A stretch of DNA of 64,000 nucleotides. It comes from CAWHXG01 sp963833235. GTDB taxonomy: Bacteria; Pseudomonadota; Alphaproteobacteria; Rhodobacterales; Rhodobacteraceae. The notes below the pieces were generated by a model. It searched no databases. It saw only the letters and a list, made by a program, of their open reading frames with translations, and was not told where the DNA came from. Where the stretch lies: assembly GCA_963833235.1 (NCBI GenBank), contig CAWHXG010000001.1, positions 744,001 through 808,000 on the forward strand, written 5' to 3'. This document shows positions 47,973-57,404 of this stretch, piece by piece (positions within the stretch are counted from its first letter, which is position 1; each line of letters starts with the position of its first letter). The position numbers were made by a program, and so were the translations under genes.

Positions 47973-48990
47973 CCGAACGCCCCCTGGTCCTCAGCCTCCC
48001 CGCCCCGCGAACGCTGGACCTGATCTTTCGCCCCGAAGCGCGCGACACCCTGCAGGCCCGCTACCAAGTGATCGAGGCCGACAAGCTGGATGACGTCGCC
48101 CCCGAAGCCCTTGCCCACGCGCGCTACATCATTGGCCAGCCGCCAGTTTCGGAAGCGCAGCTGGCGCAGATGCAGGGCCTGCGCTGCGTGCTGAACGTCG
48201 AGGGCAATCTTTACGACAACATGCCTTATCCGGCCCTCTTCGCCCGGGGGATCCACGTGCTCACCACGATGCCTGTCTTCGCGCAGCCGGTAGCCGAGAT
48301 CGGGCTGGGGATGGCGCTGGACCTGCTTCGCGGCATCACCGCCCACGATGCCGCGTTCTCCGAGGGCACCGAGGAATGGGGGCTGGAGGGGAACGGCCGT
48401 GCGCGGCTGCTGGCCGGGGCCGAGGTGGGGCTGATCGGGTATGGCGCGCTCGGCCGGGCCTTGCACCGGCTGCTTGGGCCTTTCCAGACCCGTCTGCGGG
48501 TGTTCGACCCCTGGCTGCCACATGCCCTGATCACGGAAGCGGGGGCGGAATCCGCCCCACTCGACCGCGTACTGAGCGAGAGCGACGTGATCTTCTGCGT
48601 CGCTGGCGTGACCAGCGAGAACAAAGGCTTCCTAGACGCCACCGCCTTTTCCTTGATGCGCGAGGGGGCCGCCTTCCTGCTGCTCAGCCGCGCGGACGTT
48701 CGTGGATTTCGACGCCATGGTGCAGGCCGTCGCCAGCGGCCGGATCACCGCCGCAACCGAACGTCTGGCCCAAGGAACCGATGCCGCAGGGCCACGCCGC
48801 GCGCCGCGTGCCCGGCCTGTTGAAATCCGCGCACCGGGCCGGTGCGCTAAAGCCCGCGTTCCTCCGCATGGGCGATCTGGTACTTGACGACATGGCGTTG
48901 ATGGATCGTGGCCTGCCGCCCCTGCGATGCACCCGTGCCGACCGGGAAACCGTGGGGCGCCTGCGCTCGCGACCCGTCGCGCAGAACTGA
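47969..48990 (+). pseudogene. D-2-hydroxyacid dehydrogenase, two frameshifts near the end
   Basis: The first 240 residues are normal for the D-isomer-specific 2-hydroxyacid dehydrogenase family: NAD motif GLIGYGALGRALHRLLGPFQ with Asp in RVFDPW, and VIFCVAGVTSENKGFLDATA. Near 48.70 kb the frame shifts to VDFDAMVQAVASGRITAATE and near 48.78 kb again to RVPGLLKSAHRAGALKPAF, with the normal end DRETVGRLRSRPVAQN at 48990. Two indels restore a protein of about 340 residues. It is the last gene of the plus-strand operon. Confidence 0.83.
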
Positions 48991-49171
48991 CGCTGCATAG
49001 GCAAAAGATGGGTCGGCGATGGATCGGACGCCCCGGCCGGCAATTCGCCGGGCGGTTGGAAGACTAGAAGGAGCCGCCACCTCTATCGGCGGCGGTCACA
49101 CCGCGACCGCCCGCAGAGCCTCCCTTTCGACGTCCTCACGGGCGCCGATGGGCAATCTCATGTCAAACCCC

Positions 49172-49552
49172 TTATTGCCTTGGGTCGGGCAGGGCAGGTA
49201 GAGCCTGCTGGCGCCCTTTGGCCAGATCGTGCGTTTCAAGGATAGCGTTCTGGAATTCATCGTATTCCGTGCCGGTAGGGTCGCGCTTGGAGCGGAGGCA
49301 GGTCTCGGCTATCATGAGGGCGGGCCTGAGGGTTGCCGAGATCTCTTTTTCGCCGACCATGCCGGCGCTGCCGCATAGTTCGTGCAGGCTTCGGTGTATC
49401 CTGACCATGGGCAAGGGCGCCGACAGGCCGTCGGAGCCAAGTTCCGACACAAGCTCATCCAAACGGGTGGGCAATGCCTCGCAAAAGCGCATTCGGACTT
49501 CGAGAAGTCTTTCCATCAGAGAGCGCGTCAAGCTGCCCGCTCCCGGCCCCAA
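49172..49552 (-). CDS. Histidine phosphotransfer (Hpt) domain protein
   Basis: 126 residues, alpha-helical. The phosphoacceptor motif is seen in VRIHRSLHELCGSAGMVGEK, matching the Hpt pattern His-x-Leu-x-Gly-x-Ala-x-x-x-Gly only loosely (HRSLHELCGSAG), with His in HELCGSAG as the likely site. Long helices flank it. It overlaps the end of the receiver gene by 25 bases. Together with the hybrid kinase and CheY-like protein across the locus it would complete a phosphorelay. Nothing else in the protein is recognised. Confidence 0.7.
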   Translation of the reverse strand: MGPGAGSLTRSLMERLLEVRMRFCEALPTRLDELVSELGSDGLSAPLPMVRIHRSLHELCGSAGMVGEKEISATLRPALMIAETCLRSKRDPTGTEYDEFQNAILETHDLAKGRQQALPALPDPRQ

Positions 49553-49984
49553 TGCAGGACTTTCGAGAGAATGATTTCCGCTATTCCATCTATATCGATG
49601 TCCATCATCGATGCTGATTTCCAGATGACATCCTTGGCGCCCAACTCACGCAGTTTCGCCGCGACCACGCTCCGGCGTTGCTGTACACCGCTTAGGATGA
49701 TGACAGGCGTTCCGAAACGCTGCGATATTGCCTCGGTTGCCGAAGCGCCGTTTCCGCCCGGCATGTCGACATCCATGGTCACGACATCTGGGCGGAGTTG
49801 CTCGACCAGTACGATGGCCTCTCCGCCGCTCTTGGCTTCACCCACGATCTCGATGTCGGAGCGGTCGCCGCAGACCGCTCGGATGGCCATACGCATGAAG
49901 ATCGAGTTCGTCGCAAATCAGCAGTCTGACGGGCAACGGAGCCACAGGGCAGCCATCATCGGGGGGCGATTTGGTCAGGCTCAT
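49528..49984 (-). pseudogene. Receiver (CheY-like) protein, frameshifted near its start
   Basis: The core of a response-regulator receiver domain: DVVTMDVDMPGGNGASATEA (phosphoacceptor Asp), TPVIILSGV, and Lys in VIWKSAS. The open frame starts too late, at MRMAIRAVCGDRSDIEIVGE. The missing first strand (PLPVRLLICDE) is found in the other frame from an ATG at 49984, so one indel near 49.905 kb broke the gene. The ATG is only eleven bases after the adhesin stop, so they form one operon. There is no DNA-binding domain, so it works by protein contact or as a relay. Confidence 0.75.
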
Positions 49985-49995
49985 ATGGCTTCCTT

Positions 49996-52900
49996 TCAGA
50001 CGAGGGCTTCAAGGCCGGCCGGTAGGCCGACCAAGTCCGACGATTGGTCGCTCGTGGCCGGGATGAACTCGCCAAAGTCTACGCTTTCGATGCCAGGCAG
50101 CGGCACAGACCCACCTGCCATGACAAGTTCGGCAATATCGTCGACGCCCAGCATATCGGAATTGCCATGCTGGAACTGGGGGTTCGAGGCGGAGATCGGC
50201 GGGCTCGACTGAGAGCTCGCGAGATCGTGTACCGAGAGCGGCGTCAAGGCGCCTGCATCCGGAGCCGACGCCACATCCGTATCCCCGTCCCCACCTCCGA
50301 TCCCCGCGTCTAAGGGTGCCGAGGCTTGCGGGTGCGGAGCGTCGATCACGGCGGCGCTGACCTCCACGTTACCTGCCGTCCCGTCGTTCGGCAGGCTCGA
50401 AATCGTGATCTCGAGTGTCTCCGGGCCGCCGACAGCTGAGGATGCGGCTTCTATGGGTAGCGCGTGGACAGGGCCGGCCTCCGGTGGCGTGGCGGAATCC
50501 TGATCCGCAGGTGTGCTGCCATCTCTGAACCGAACCGCATTGGAATGGTTCGGAGGAGAATGCCTGCCCGCATCTATGTCCGTCATCTGCCCCTTCGCGC
50601 CGCCCGAATTCTGTACGGAGTTCTTGGCATCGTAGGCGTCGGGACCCTTCGAAGGCTTCATGAGGTCAGAGGGCGTCCCACGACCGACTTCGACGTTACT
50701 GCCGATCGACTCATCGACCCGCAGTAGGTCGATTCCCTCCTCCAGATCGAGGTCACGGCCACCGGGACCGCTTTCCACCAAGGCAAACGCGCCATCCTCG
50801 TTCTCCGTCTTCATGCTCATCTCTAGTGACAGGCCGCCTTCGATGATGTGGGCGTCGGCCAGCGTCCCCGCATCGGGCGCCTCCGCCGGCAATGCGCCGA
50901 CTTGCAAGCTTTCACTCTGAGTCGATTGGGTCACCCCTACCGAGTCGCGAAATTGGAAAAGATCTGCGAGTGGCACAACCTCGACAGCAAGAGTACCTAC
51001 GGTAACAGCGCTATCGGTTCCGTCGGTCGCGATGGCGGTCACGGCAAGTTCTATCGTACCCGAAAATCCTGCTGGTGGGAGAAGTGTGAGCCCAGGCAGA
51101 TCCGATATCTGGAGTGACCAACTCCCGTCTGCCGCAAGCGTGCCGGCCGAGAACGCTGCGCCTTCCGGCAGGCCGTCGATCCGCACGCTTAGCACTTCCG
51201 AGCCATCTACGTCGTTCGACGATATCGAAATTGCCGAGCCGACCGGCGAGGTATCGGTGATCTGCGTGATGTCGATTTCTATATCGAGCAGCACATCGTT
51301 GAAGTCTCGATCCCCCAGACCCTTCATATCCTCAAAGCCCTGGCGCAAGATGTTTGCATCCCATGTCTGAGAAACATGCTCGAACCCGTCGGCATTTAGT
51401 CCCTTTGTCGAATGATACACATTGCCCGAAAGCGTATGACTGCTTCCGTCGTCGTCGGTATATACGAGCGAGACGTCCCCAGCAGGATCCATAACATTTG
51501 CCGCGCGTTCACTTGGGGTTCCAGCGCGATAGACGAAGGCGAGGTGCGCCGAATCCAAGCTCATGTCATCAAAGGACCTGTTGAGCTTAGCGCCGTTGGC
51601 CAGGATAAAAGTGCCGATCGTCGGCGCGGCTGTGCCCGAGGTTGTGAAATCGAAACGGTCACCTTTGGCGGTCGACTTTGTATTGGCAAACGCGATGTGC
51701 ACGTCGCCAATGGTCCCGTCGGGCTCGATCGTATAGAGACCGACCGAATTCCTGTAGCCAGCGTGGCTTCCCGCAAAGGTCAGTGAGAACGTCGCTTTGA
51801 AACAGGGCGGGTTCGAAGAGATCGAGCGGTATGGCCCTGTCAACAAAGCCAGACACGCTGGTTACGTTTAGGTTGGGAGTGTCCGCGACCGGCGCGATTG
51901 CGACGGCGAGTGTATTCGTGATTGATGCCTCGTCAGCGCCATCGGTGGCGGTGGCGGTCACGGCAAGCTCGAACCGGCCAGCAAAATCGGCAGGCGGGGT
52001 CAACGTCAGCCCTTCGAGTTCGCCCGGCGCGAGCGTCCAGCTTCCGTCCGCCCCGGCCGTGCCAGCCGAGAGCGAAGCGCCCCCCGGCAGGCCCCCGACG
52101 GTGATGGATAGTGTCTCGGAGGGATCGGTCACGGCGGCGGCGATGTCGAGCGCGACGGCCCGATCCTCAAAGCCGGTCGCGTCCGAAACCGCCATGACCG
52201 GCGCGTCGGCCACGGACGCGATCTCAACCGCGAGATTGCCGACGGTGCTGGCGCTATCGGCACCGTCGGTGGCGGTGGCGGTCACGGCGAGCTCGAACCG
52301 GCCCGCATAATCGGCAGGCGGTGTCAGCGTCAGCCCTTCGAGTTCGCCCGGCGCGAGTGTCCAGCTTCCGTCCACCCCGGCCGTGCCAGCCGAGAGCGAA
52401 GCGCCCTCAGGCAGGCCCCCGACGGTGATGGACAGTGTCTCGGAGGGATCGGTCACGGCGGCGGCGATGTCGAGCGCAAGGGCGCGATCCTCGGAGCCGG
52501 TCGCGTCCGAAACCGCCAGGGCCGGCGCGAGAAAAGGGGTGTCGCCAATCGTATCGTCGCCCGGTTCGGAATTGATCCCGCCTGAATCCTCGCCCGAAGG
52601 CTCGCCGCTTTCGTCAGGTTCGGTGTCCTTCGTGCCGGTTGGATCCGTCTCTTCGCCTCCGGCTGCTTCGGTTGGGTTTGTCCCGCTGTCTTCTGCCGCC
52701 GTATCGTCGACGACCGGATCATCGGATGTATTGCCGTCCGGTTGCTGCGGCTTCGGGGCGACCGGGTTTTCCTCATCGCTATCGGGAGTGTCGTCGGACC
52801 CCGTTGCATCGGTTTCGTCATCTCGGGGCGGATCCGTTACACCGAGCTCGCCGTGGACGTTCGAGGCGGGCGGATCGCCTGCCTCACCCGGGCCCCTGTC

Positions 52901-53512
52901 GACCGGGTCGACCGAGTCAGTCCCGCCTTTCCCCGGAGCGACGACCAAAGCGGGTTCGTCTGTCGTCGCCTCAACAATGATCGAATTGGCAAGAAGGCCA
53001 AACTCAGGTTGATCGGTCGGCGTTTCAAGAGCATCCGACCCGGCGGTTCCGCCGAAGAAACGGAGTGCAGGCGAACCTGGCTCCAATGCTGCTTCCAAGA
53101 ACGCTGCACGCTCAATCCGGCCGAACTCGACGTTGCCGAAATCTCCACCAAGCTCGGCGATATCCGCAGCAGACTCCCCGAAAAGCACCGGGCCGCTGGC
53201 GGTACCGTTTGAGACTGCGGCTACTTCCCCGTCCAAAGCAGCGAGATGGTTCTGCCCCTCCAGCTCATCCCTGGACTGCAACGGGAACTTTCCGGGTTCG
53301 GTTGGCGCGGTAGGATCGATAGCAGGTATAGGAGCGGCAGCGCCGCCTGCCTCGACGGAGTTTTCCTCGAGTATCAGGTCTAGATCCTTCGGGGTGCCGG
53401 TATGCACGCTCGAAAACGCGGCATCTTCCCGCGAGATCGTCGAATGCCGATTATCCATATCGTTGCCGAGACTGCCTGTCGACAAGCGGCGGCTGTCAAG
53501 ACCATCAGCCAT
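49996..53512 (-). pseudogene. Large secreted repeat protein (adhesin-like) with DUF4114-type domain, one frameshift
   Basis: About 1170 residues when one indel near 51.8 kb is corrected. The ATG at 53512 has AGGAGGG before it. Order: a low-complexity leader; an acidic Thr/Asp/Pro/Gly stretch (about 230-370); two nearly identical 108-residue beta-sandwich repeats (LSITVGGLPEGASLSAGTAG, LTPPADYAGRFELAVTATAT); a DUF4114-like domain ending in GLGDRDFNDVLLDIEID; a third, divergent repeat; and a Ser/Pro/Asp-rich C-terminal part. There is no N-terminal signal peptide and Cys is nearly absent, as is usual for type I secretion substrates. I see no GGxGxD calcium repeats. It is divergent from two ABC exporter genes, its likely secretion system. 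Probably a surface adhesin or matrix protein. Confidence 0.75.
51870..52515 (-). repeat. Tandem repeat of 324 bases inside the adhesin gene
   Basis: Two consecutive copies of 324 bases (108 codons). For example, the segment AGCCGGTCGCGTCCGAAACC occurs at 52171 and again at 52495. The encoded repeats differ at only a few positions. High DNA identity suggests recent duplication or ongoing gene conversion; copy number may vary among strains. Confidence 0.8.
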
Positions 53513-53624
53513 AGAACCCTCCTGAACACTCCATTGGGGGCAAGATGACCACAAAGCGGGAACAAAACCTTAACGACTAGGGGGTTAGATCCGACTCGTT
53601 GAACGTCATTTCGGATGGATTCTA
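53513..53624. promoter_or_regulatory. Divergent promoter region, adhesin and exporter
   Basis: 112 bases between the adhesin start and the first ABC exporter start. It must hold promoters for both directions. It is richer in A and T than its surroundings (for example AACAAAACCTTAACG). I see no convincing operator. Confidence 0.4.
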
Positions 53625-55317
53625 ATGATTACCGCTACGCCTGCCGAAGGTCAGAACCGGTTCGCGGCGCAGGCCCCGCGCTTCGGTCGACAATCCCTTT
53701 CCTTTGGCGCGGGTGCGGCTGTTCTCTGTGCGTCGTTGCTCATCAATCTGCTATCTATCGCGGCGCCTCTCACCGCACTCCTGATCTATGACCGGGTCTT
53801 GCTCAACGAGTTCGCGGTCGACACTGGCGATCCTCGCGACGGGCGCGATCTTCGTCATTCTCGTGGAGGCTGCGCTGCGGCTCATGCGCGCCACGATCGT
53901 AAGCCGAGCAAGCGCCCATGCCGACTTCACCGCCCGGAACGACGTGATGGCCCGCGTGCTGCAGCAACCGGCCGGGCCCGTGCGGCGCATGCCCTTGGTG
54001 AACCTATCTGGCCACCTCGCTGCGGTGGGCGTACTGCGCGAGTGGCGGTTTGCCCGGTTGGTGGCGCTCGTTGATCTCCCCTTCGGCGTCGGCTTCCTCC
54101 TGCTCGTGGGCGTCATCGGAGGATGGGCAGTCGCCCTACCGGCGAGCGTCTGCATCGGACTGATCGCCGTCATGGCGGGCCTGGCGGCGACAAGCCAGCG
54201 CAGGTTGAGGCTCCTTCAGGAGTCGGATCGGCGCCGTACCGCCTTCGCCGAATTGATCGCGCGCCGCCTTCATAGCATCGCCGCCATCGCATCGCAGATG
54301 CCGTTGACCGATCGCTTCATCCATCATCAGTTCGCCCGCTCCGGCGCCCTGAGCCGGCATGGATTTGTCGACCTGATCTCACGCGACGTGCTGACGGTAT
54401 TCTCGCAGCTTCTCGTCGGCTCAGTGGTGGTCGCCGGAGCGCTGGCCGTGATCGCCGGAGACCTCAGCTTCGGTGGCCTGGCGGCCTGTACGCTCCTTGC
54501 AGGGCGCGCGCTCGAACCACTACAGCATTGCGTCCAACTCCTGTCGCTCAGCCGCCGCGCGAGCATCGCGCGAGACGATCTCGCAGCCATCGGCACACCG
54601 CCGGTGAACACCGCCGAACGCCCAATGGCGGAGTGGACGGATGCCCCGTAGATCCGGTTCAACATGGTGTTCATCAAGGGCCTGGGTTCCGACATCGAGG
54701 TACCCGATCTCGTCATTCCGGGCGGCGAGATCGTAGCCATCTCGGGCGATCGTGGGTCCGGCAAAAGCTCGCTGGCGAGGGCCCTGCTGGGCATGACGCC
54801 TGTCGACGGGGCGCTCCATGTCGGCGGGATCGACGTTGCCGGACCCGCGGCGGCCGAATTGCGGATTCGGACGGGCTATCTGCCTCGCCTGCCGCAGCTA
54901 CCCGCGGGGCGACTTATCGACGTCCTTACCGGCGGGGCGGAAGATTTGTATGCCGATGTACGCTACCTCGCCCACCTGATCGGTCTCGACGAGGTCATCA
55001 AGAGGCTGCCGGCGGGCTACGACACGATGCTGCGCCCCGATGCCACCGGGGAGCTTTCGGCCGGAATCCGGCAACAGATCGCGATCTGCCGCATGCTTGC
55101 CCGGAAGCACAAATTCATAATCGCCGACGACACGACCTGCGCGCTCGACGCGGCGACCGAACTGCGGTTCGCCAACGTGGTCAAGATGCTCGCCGGCGAG
55201 GCCACGGTCGTCCTTCTGACCGATCGCCCCTCCCTGCGCGCCATCGCTAACCGGCGCTTCGACCTGTCGGGGGGGGGCCTCGCCCTCCTTCCCAATGTCA
55301 GGGAGGTTCGCTCATGA
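53625..55317 (+). pseudogene. ABC half-exporter 1 (type I secretion-like), degenerate ATPase, frame broken
   Basis: Membrane domain followed by an ATPase. The ATG at 53625 gives the first spans (LLINLLSIAAPLTALLIYDR); one indel near 53.81 kb moves to STLAILATGAIFVILVEAAL. An in-frame TAG at 54649 separates the membrane part from the ATPase, which goes on in the same frame (GLGSDIEVPDLVIPGGEIVA). Walker A GDRGSGKSS and signature LSAGI (55054-55068) are usable, but Walker B reads FIIADDTT with Asp instead of the catalytic Glu, and the switch His is Asp (LLTDRPS, 55222). So this half probably cannot hydrolyse ATP. The stop overlaps the start of half-exporter 2. Confidence 0.75.
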
Positions 55318-57401
55318 TTGATCCTGCAGCTTCCTTCGCAAGCGCGCTTTTCGACATCGACGATCCTCAATTCGACGGTGTCCGCGACCTGCTGATACGC
55401 GCTGGCGCCGAGATCACTACCGCAGACCTCGTTACGGCGGCCGACGCTCGATGGAGCGATCACACTCGACCGCATGGGCGAGCTATCGCTCGTACTGGGC
55501 CTTGAGCCCGGGGTGGTACGAGGAAATCTGGGCGAACTCATGCTGCGCTCGGTGCTCTTCGCGTTCGAGGCTGCCGATGGCACACTCTATCTCTTCATGC
55601 CCGGCGCAGACGGGATGCTCGTCTGCACCGATCTGGAGGGTATGCCGCCGAACTTCCAGCCCGGTCCCGACACGCCAGGGCGCGCGCTCGTGTTCTCAGA
55701 GGCGCGCCGATCGTTGGGCGGCGAGCCCGCATCCGGCGCGATGCGGACAATCCTCGGTTGGACCGGAAAGCCGCTTCGGGCGATTGTTGGAATCACCTTC
55801 GCGTCGAATGTGCTGGGCCTGTCGCTGCCGCTTTTCACTCTCGCCGTCTACGACCAGGTGCTCGCCTCCGGTGAACAGCGTGTCCTCGCGATCCTAACGC
55901 TGGGTCTTGGCCTTGGCCTCGCCGGCGACTTATTGCTCCGAACGCTGCGCAGCAAGATCGTCAGCCGCAGCGCCGCGCATCTCGACGCGCGGATGTCTTC
56001 GCGCGCCATCGGCACCATGTTGCGGCGGATCGGGGTGCTCGCATCCCCTCGGCTGCCGCCGTTCAGGACCGCCTACGCGAAATAGATCGCATTCGCGGGT
56101 TCCTGTTCGGAGCAGTCGGGATTTCGCTGATCGAGGCGCCGTTCGCGCTGATCTACGTTCTGGTTCTCTTGCTGCTCCTTGGCTGGACCGCGCTGGTTCC
56201 GATCGGTTTCCTCGTCATCGGTTTCACGCTGGCTAGCGGGCTGCTTGCCTCCGCCTCCCGCCGGGGCCGCGCCGCCCTCGCCCGCGCCGAGGAATACGGC
56301 GCGTTATGCAGCGAGATCGCCGGAAGGCTGGGTGCCATCCGCGCGGAGGGATCCGAGGCCGCCTATGAGGTCCGATTTCGCGACGCCTCCGCCCGACTGG
56401 GTGAGGCGGAGCTTTTGCAGCAGCGAACGAGCCAGATCGTGCAGTTGGTCTCGAACGTGCTCGTGTCTCTCGCCGTCCTGCTCACATTGACCATGGGTGC
56501 GCTCATCGCCATGGGAGGTAGCCTGAGCGTCGGTGCGCTGATCGCATCTATCGCGCTGGTGTGGCGGATGTCTGCACCGCTGCCGGCGCTTCTCCAGGCG
56601 CGTCTGCGTTGGCATGACGTCTCGAACGCGCTTGCCGCCGTCACCGAGATGCTTGCCACCGATACCCAGGGGACCATCCGCGAGGGCGGCAGCGGTGGCG
56701 GGCGGACGATGGCCGGCCGTGTCGCATTCTCCTCGGTCAACTTCACATATGCCCGTGGACAAACGGCCGCCCTCCGCAACCTTTCCTTCGAAAGCGCCCC
56801 CGGCGAACTCATCGTCGTCACCGGCCACAGCGGCGCAGGCAAGTCGACGCTGCTCGACCTCGCAAGTGGGCTGATCGAGCCGCAATACGGTTCGGTAACC
56901 ATCGACGGCGTGAACCCCCAACAGGTCGCGCCGAGTACGCTTCGCCAATCGATCGGTTACCTGCCCCGCGACGGCGCGGGCATGCCGCTGAGCATCCGAG
57001 ACTTCCTTCGCCTTGGCGTCGATCCAGTCGACCGCGCCGAAGTGGACGACGTCTGCACGCGCCTCGGCCTTTCCGAAGCCATTGCGGCACTTCCCGAAGG
57101 CGACCGGACAATGATGGACGACCTCCACGACGACACCGGCCTTGTCCGCGGACTGGGGCTCGCGCGTACCCTGGCCACGAACGCGACGCTTCTGCTTCTC
57201 GATGAGCCGGATGCCGCCAGCAGATCGGCGCGCACCGCGTTGTTGGCGGAACTCGCGCGGCTCAAAGGCGCGAGCACGGTTATCCTGGTGACGCATGAGC
57301 CGAGCTTCGTCGAGGTTGCCGACCGCGTGCTCGTCCTGAATGGCGGTGCCGTCGCCCGGATCTGCGCCCCCCGTGAAATTGCAAGAAAGAGGCAGGCCTG
57401 A
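55314..57401 (+). pseudogene. ABC half-exporter 2 (type I secretion-like), frame broken twice
   Basis: An N-terminal domain of about 140 residues (ELSLVLGLEPGVVRGNLGEL, GTLYLFMPGADGMLVC) that resembles the inactive C39-peptidase-like part of type I exporters, then the membrane domain (TFASNVLGLSLPLFTLAVYD) and an ATPase. Indels near 55.46 kb and 56.05 kb break the frame. ATPase motifs: Walker A GHSGAGKST, Walker B LLLLDEPD with the catalytic Glu, and switch His in ILVTHEPS. The signature is lost (LVRGL at 57141-57155 instead of LSGGQ). Together with half-exporter 1 this gives one complete and one incomplete ATP site. Followed by the HlyD-type gene after three bases. Confidence 0.78.
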
Positions 57402-57404
57402 CCC

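Noticed and set aside
51870..52515. Direct repeats considered as a CRISPR array
   Set aside because: The repeat unit is 324 bases, in frame and protein coding; there are no spacers or cas genes.
53587..53625. TTGAAC-16-TCTAAT as a promoter for the first exporter gene
   Set aside because: The -10-like box overlaps the start codon, so transcription would begin inside the gene.
28304..54651. Two in-frame TAG codons considered as recoded stops (for example a special amino acid or readthrough)
   Set aside because: Nearby genes also carry frameshifts, no recoding genes or signals were seen, and other genes in the window end normally in TAG (for example 11145-11147).
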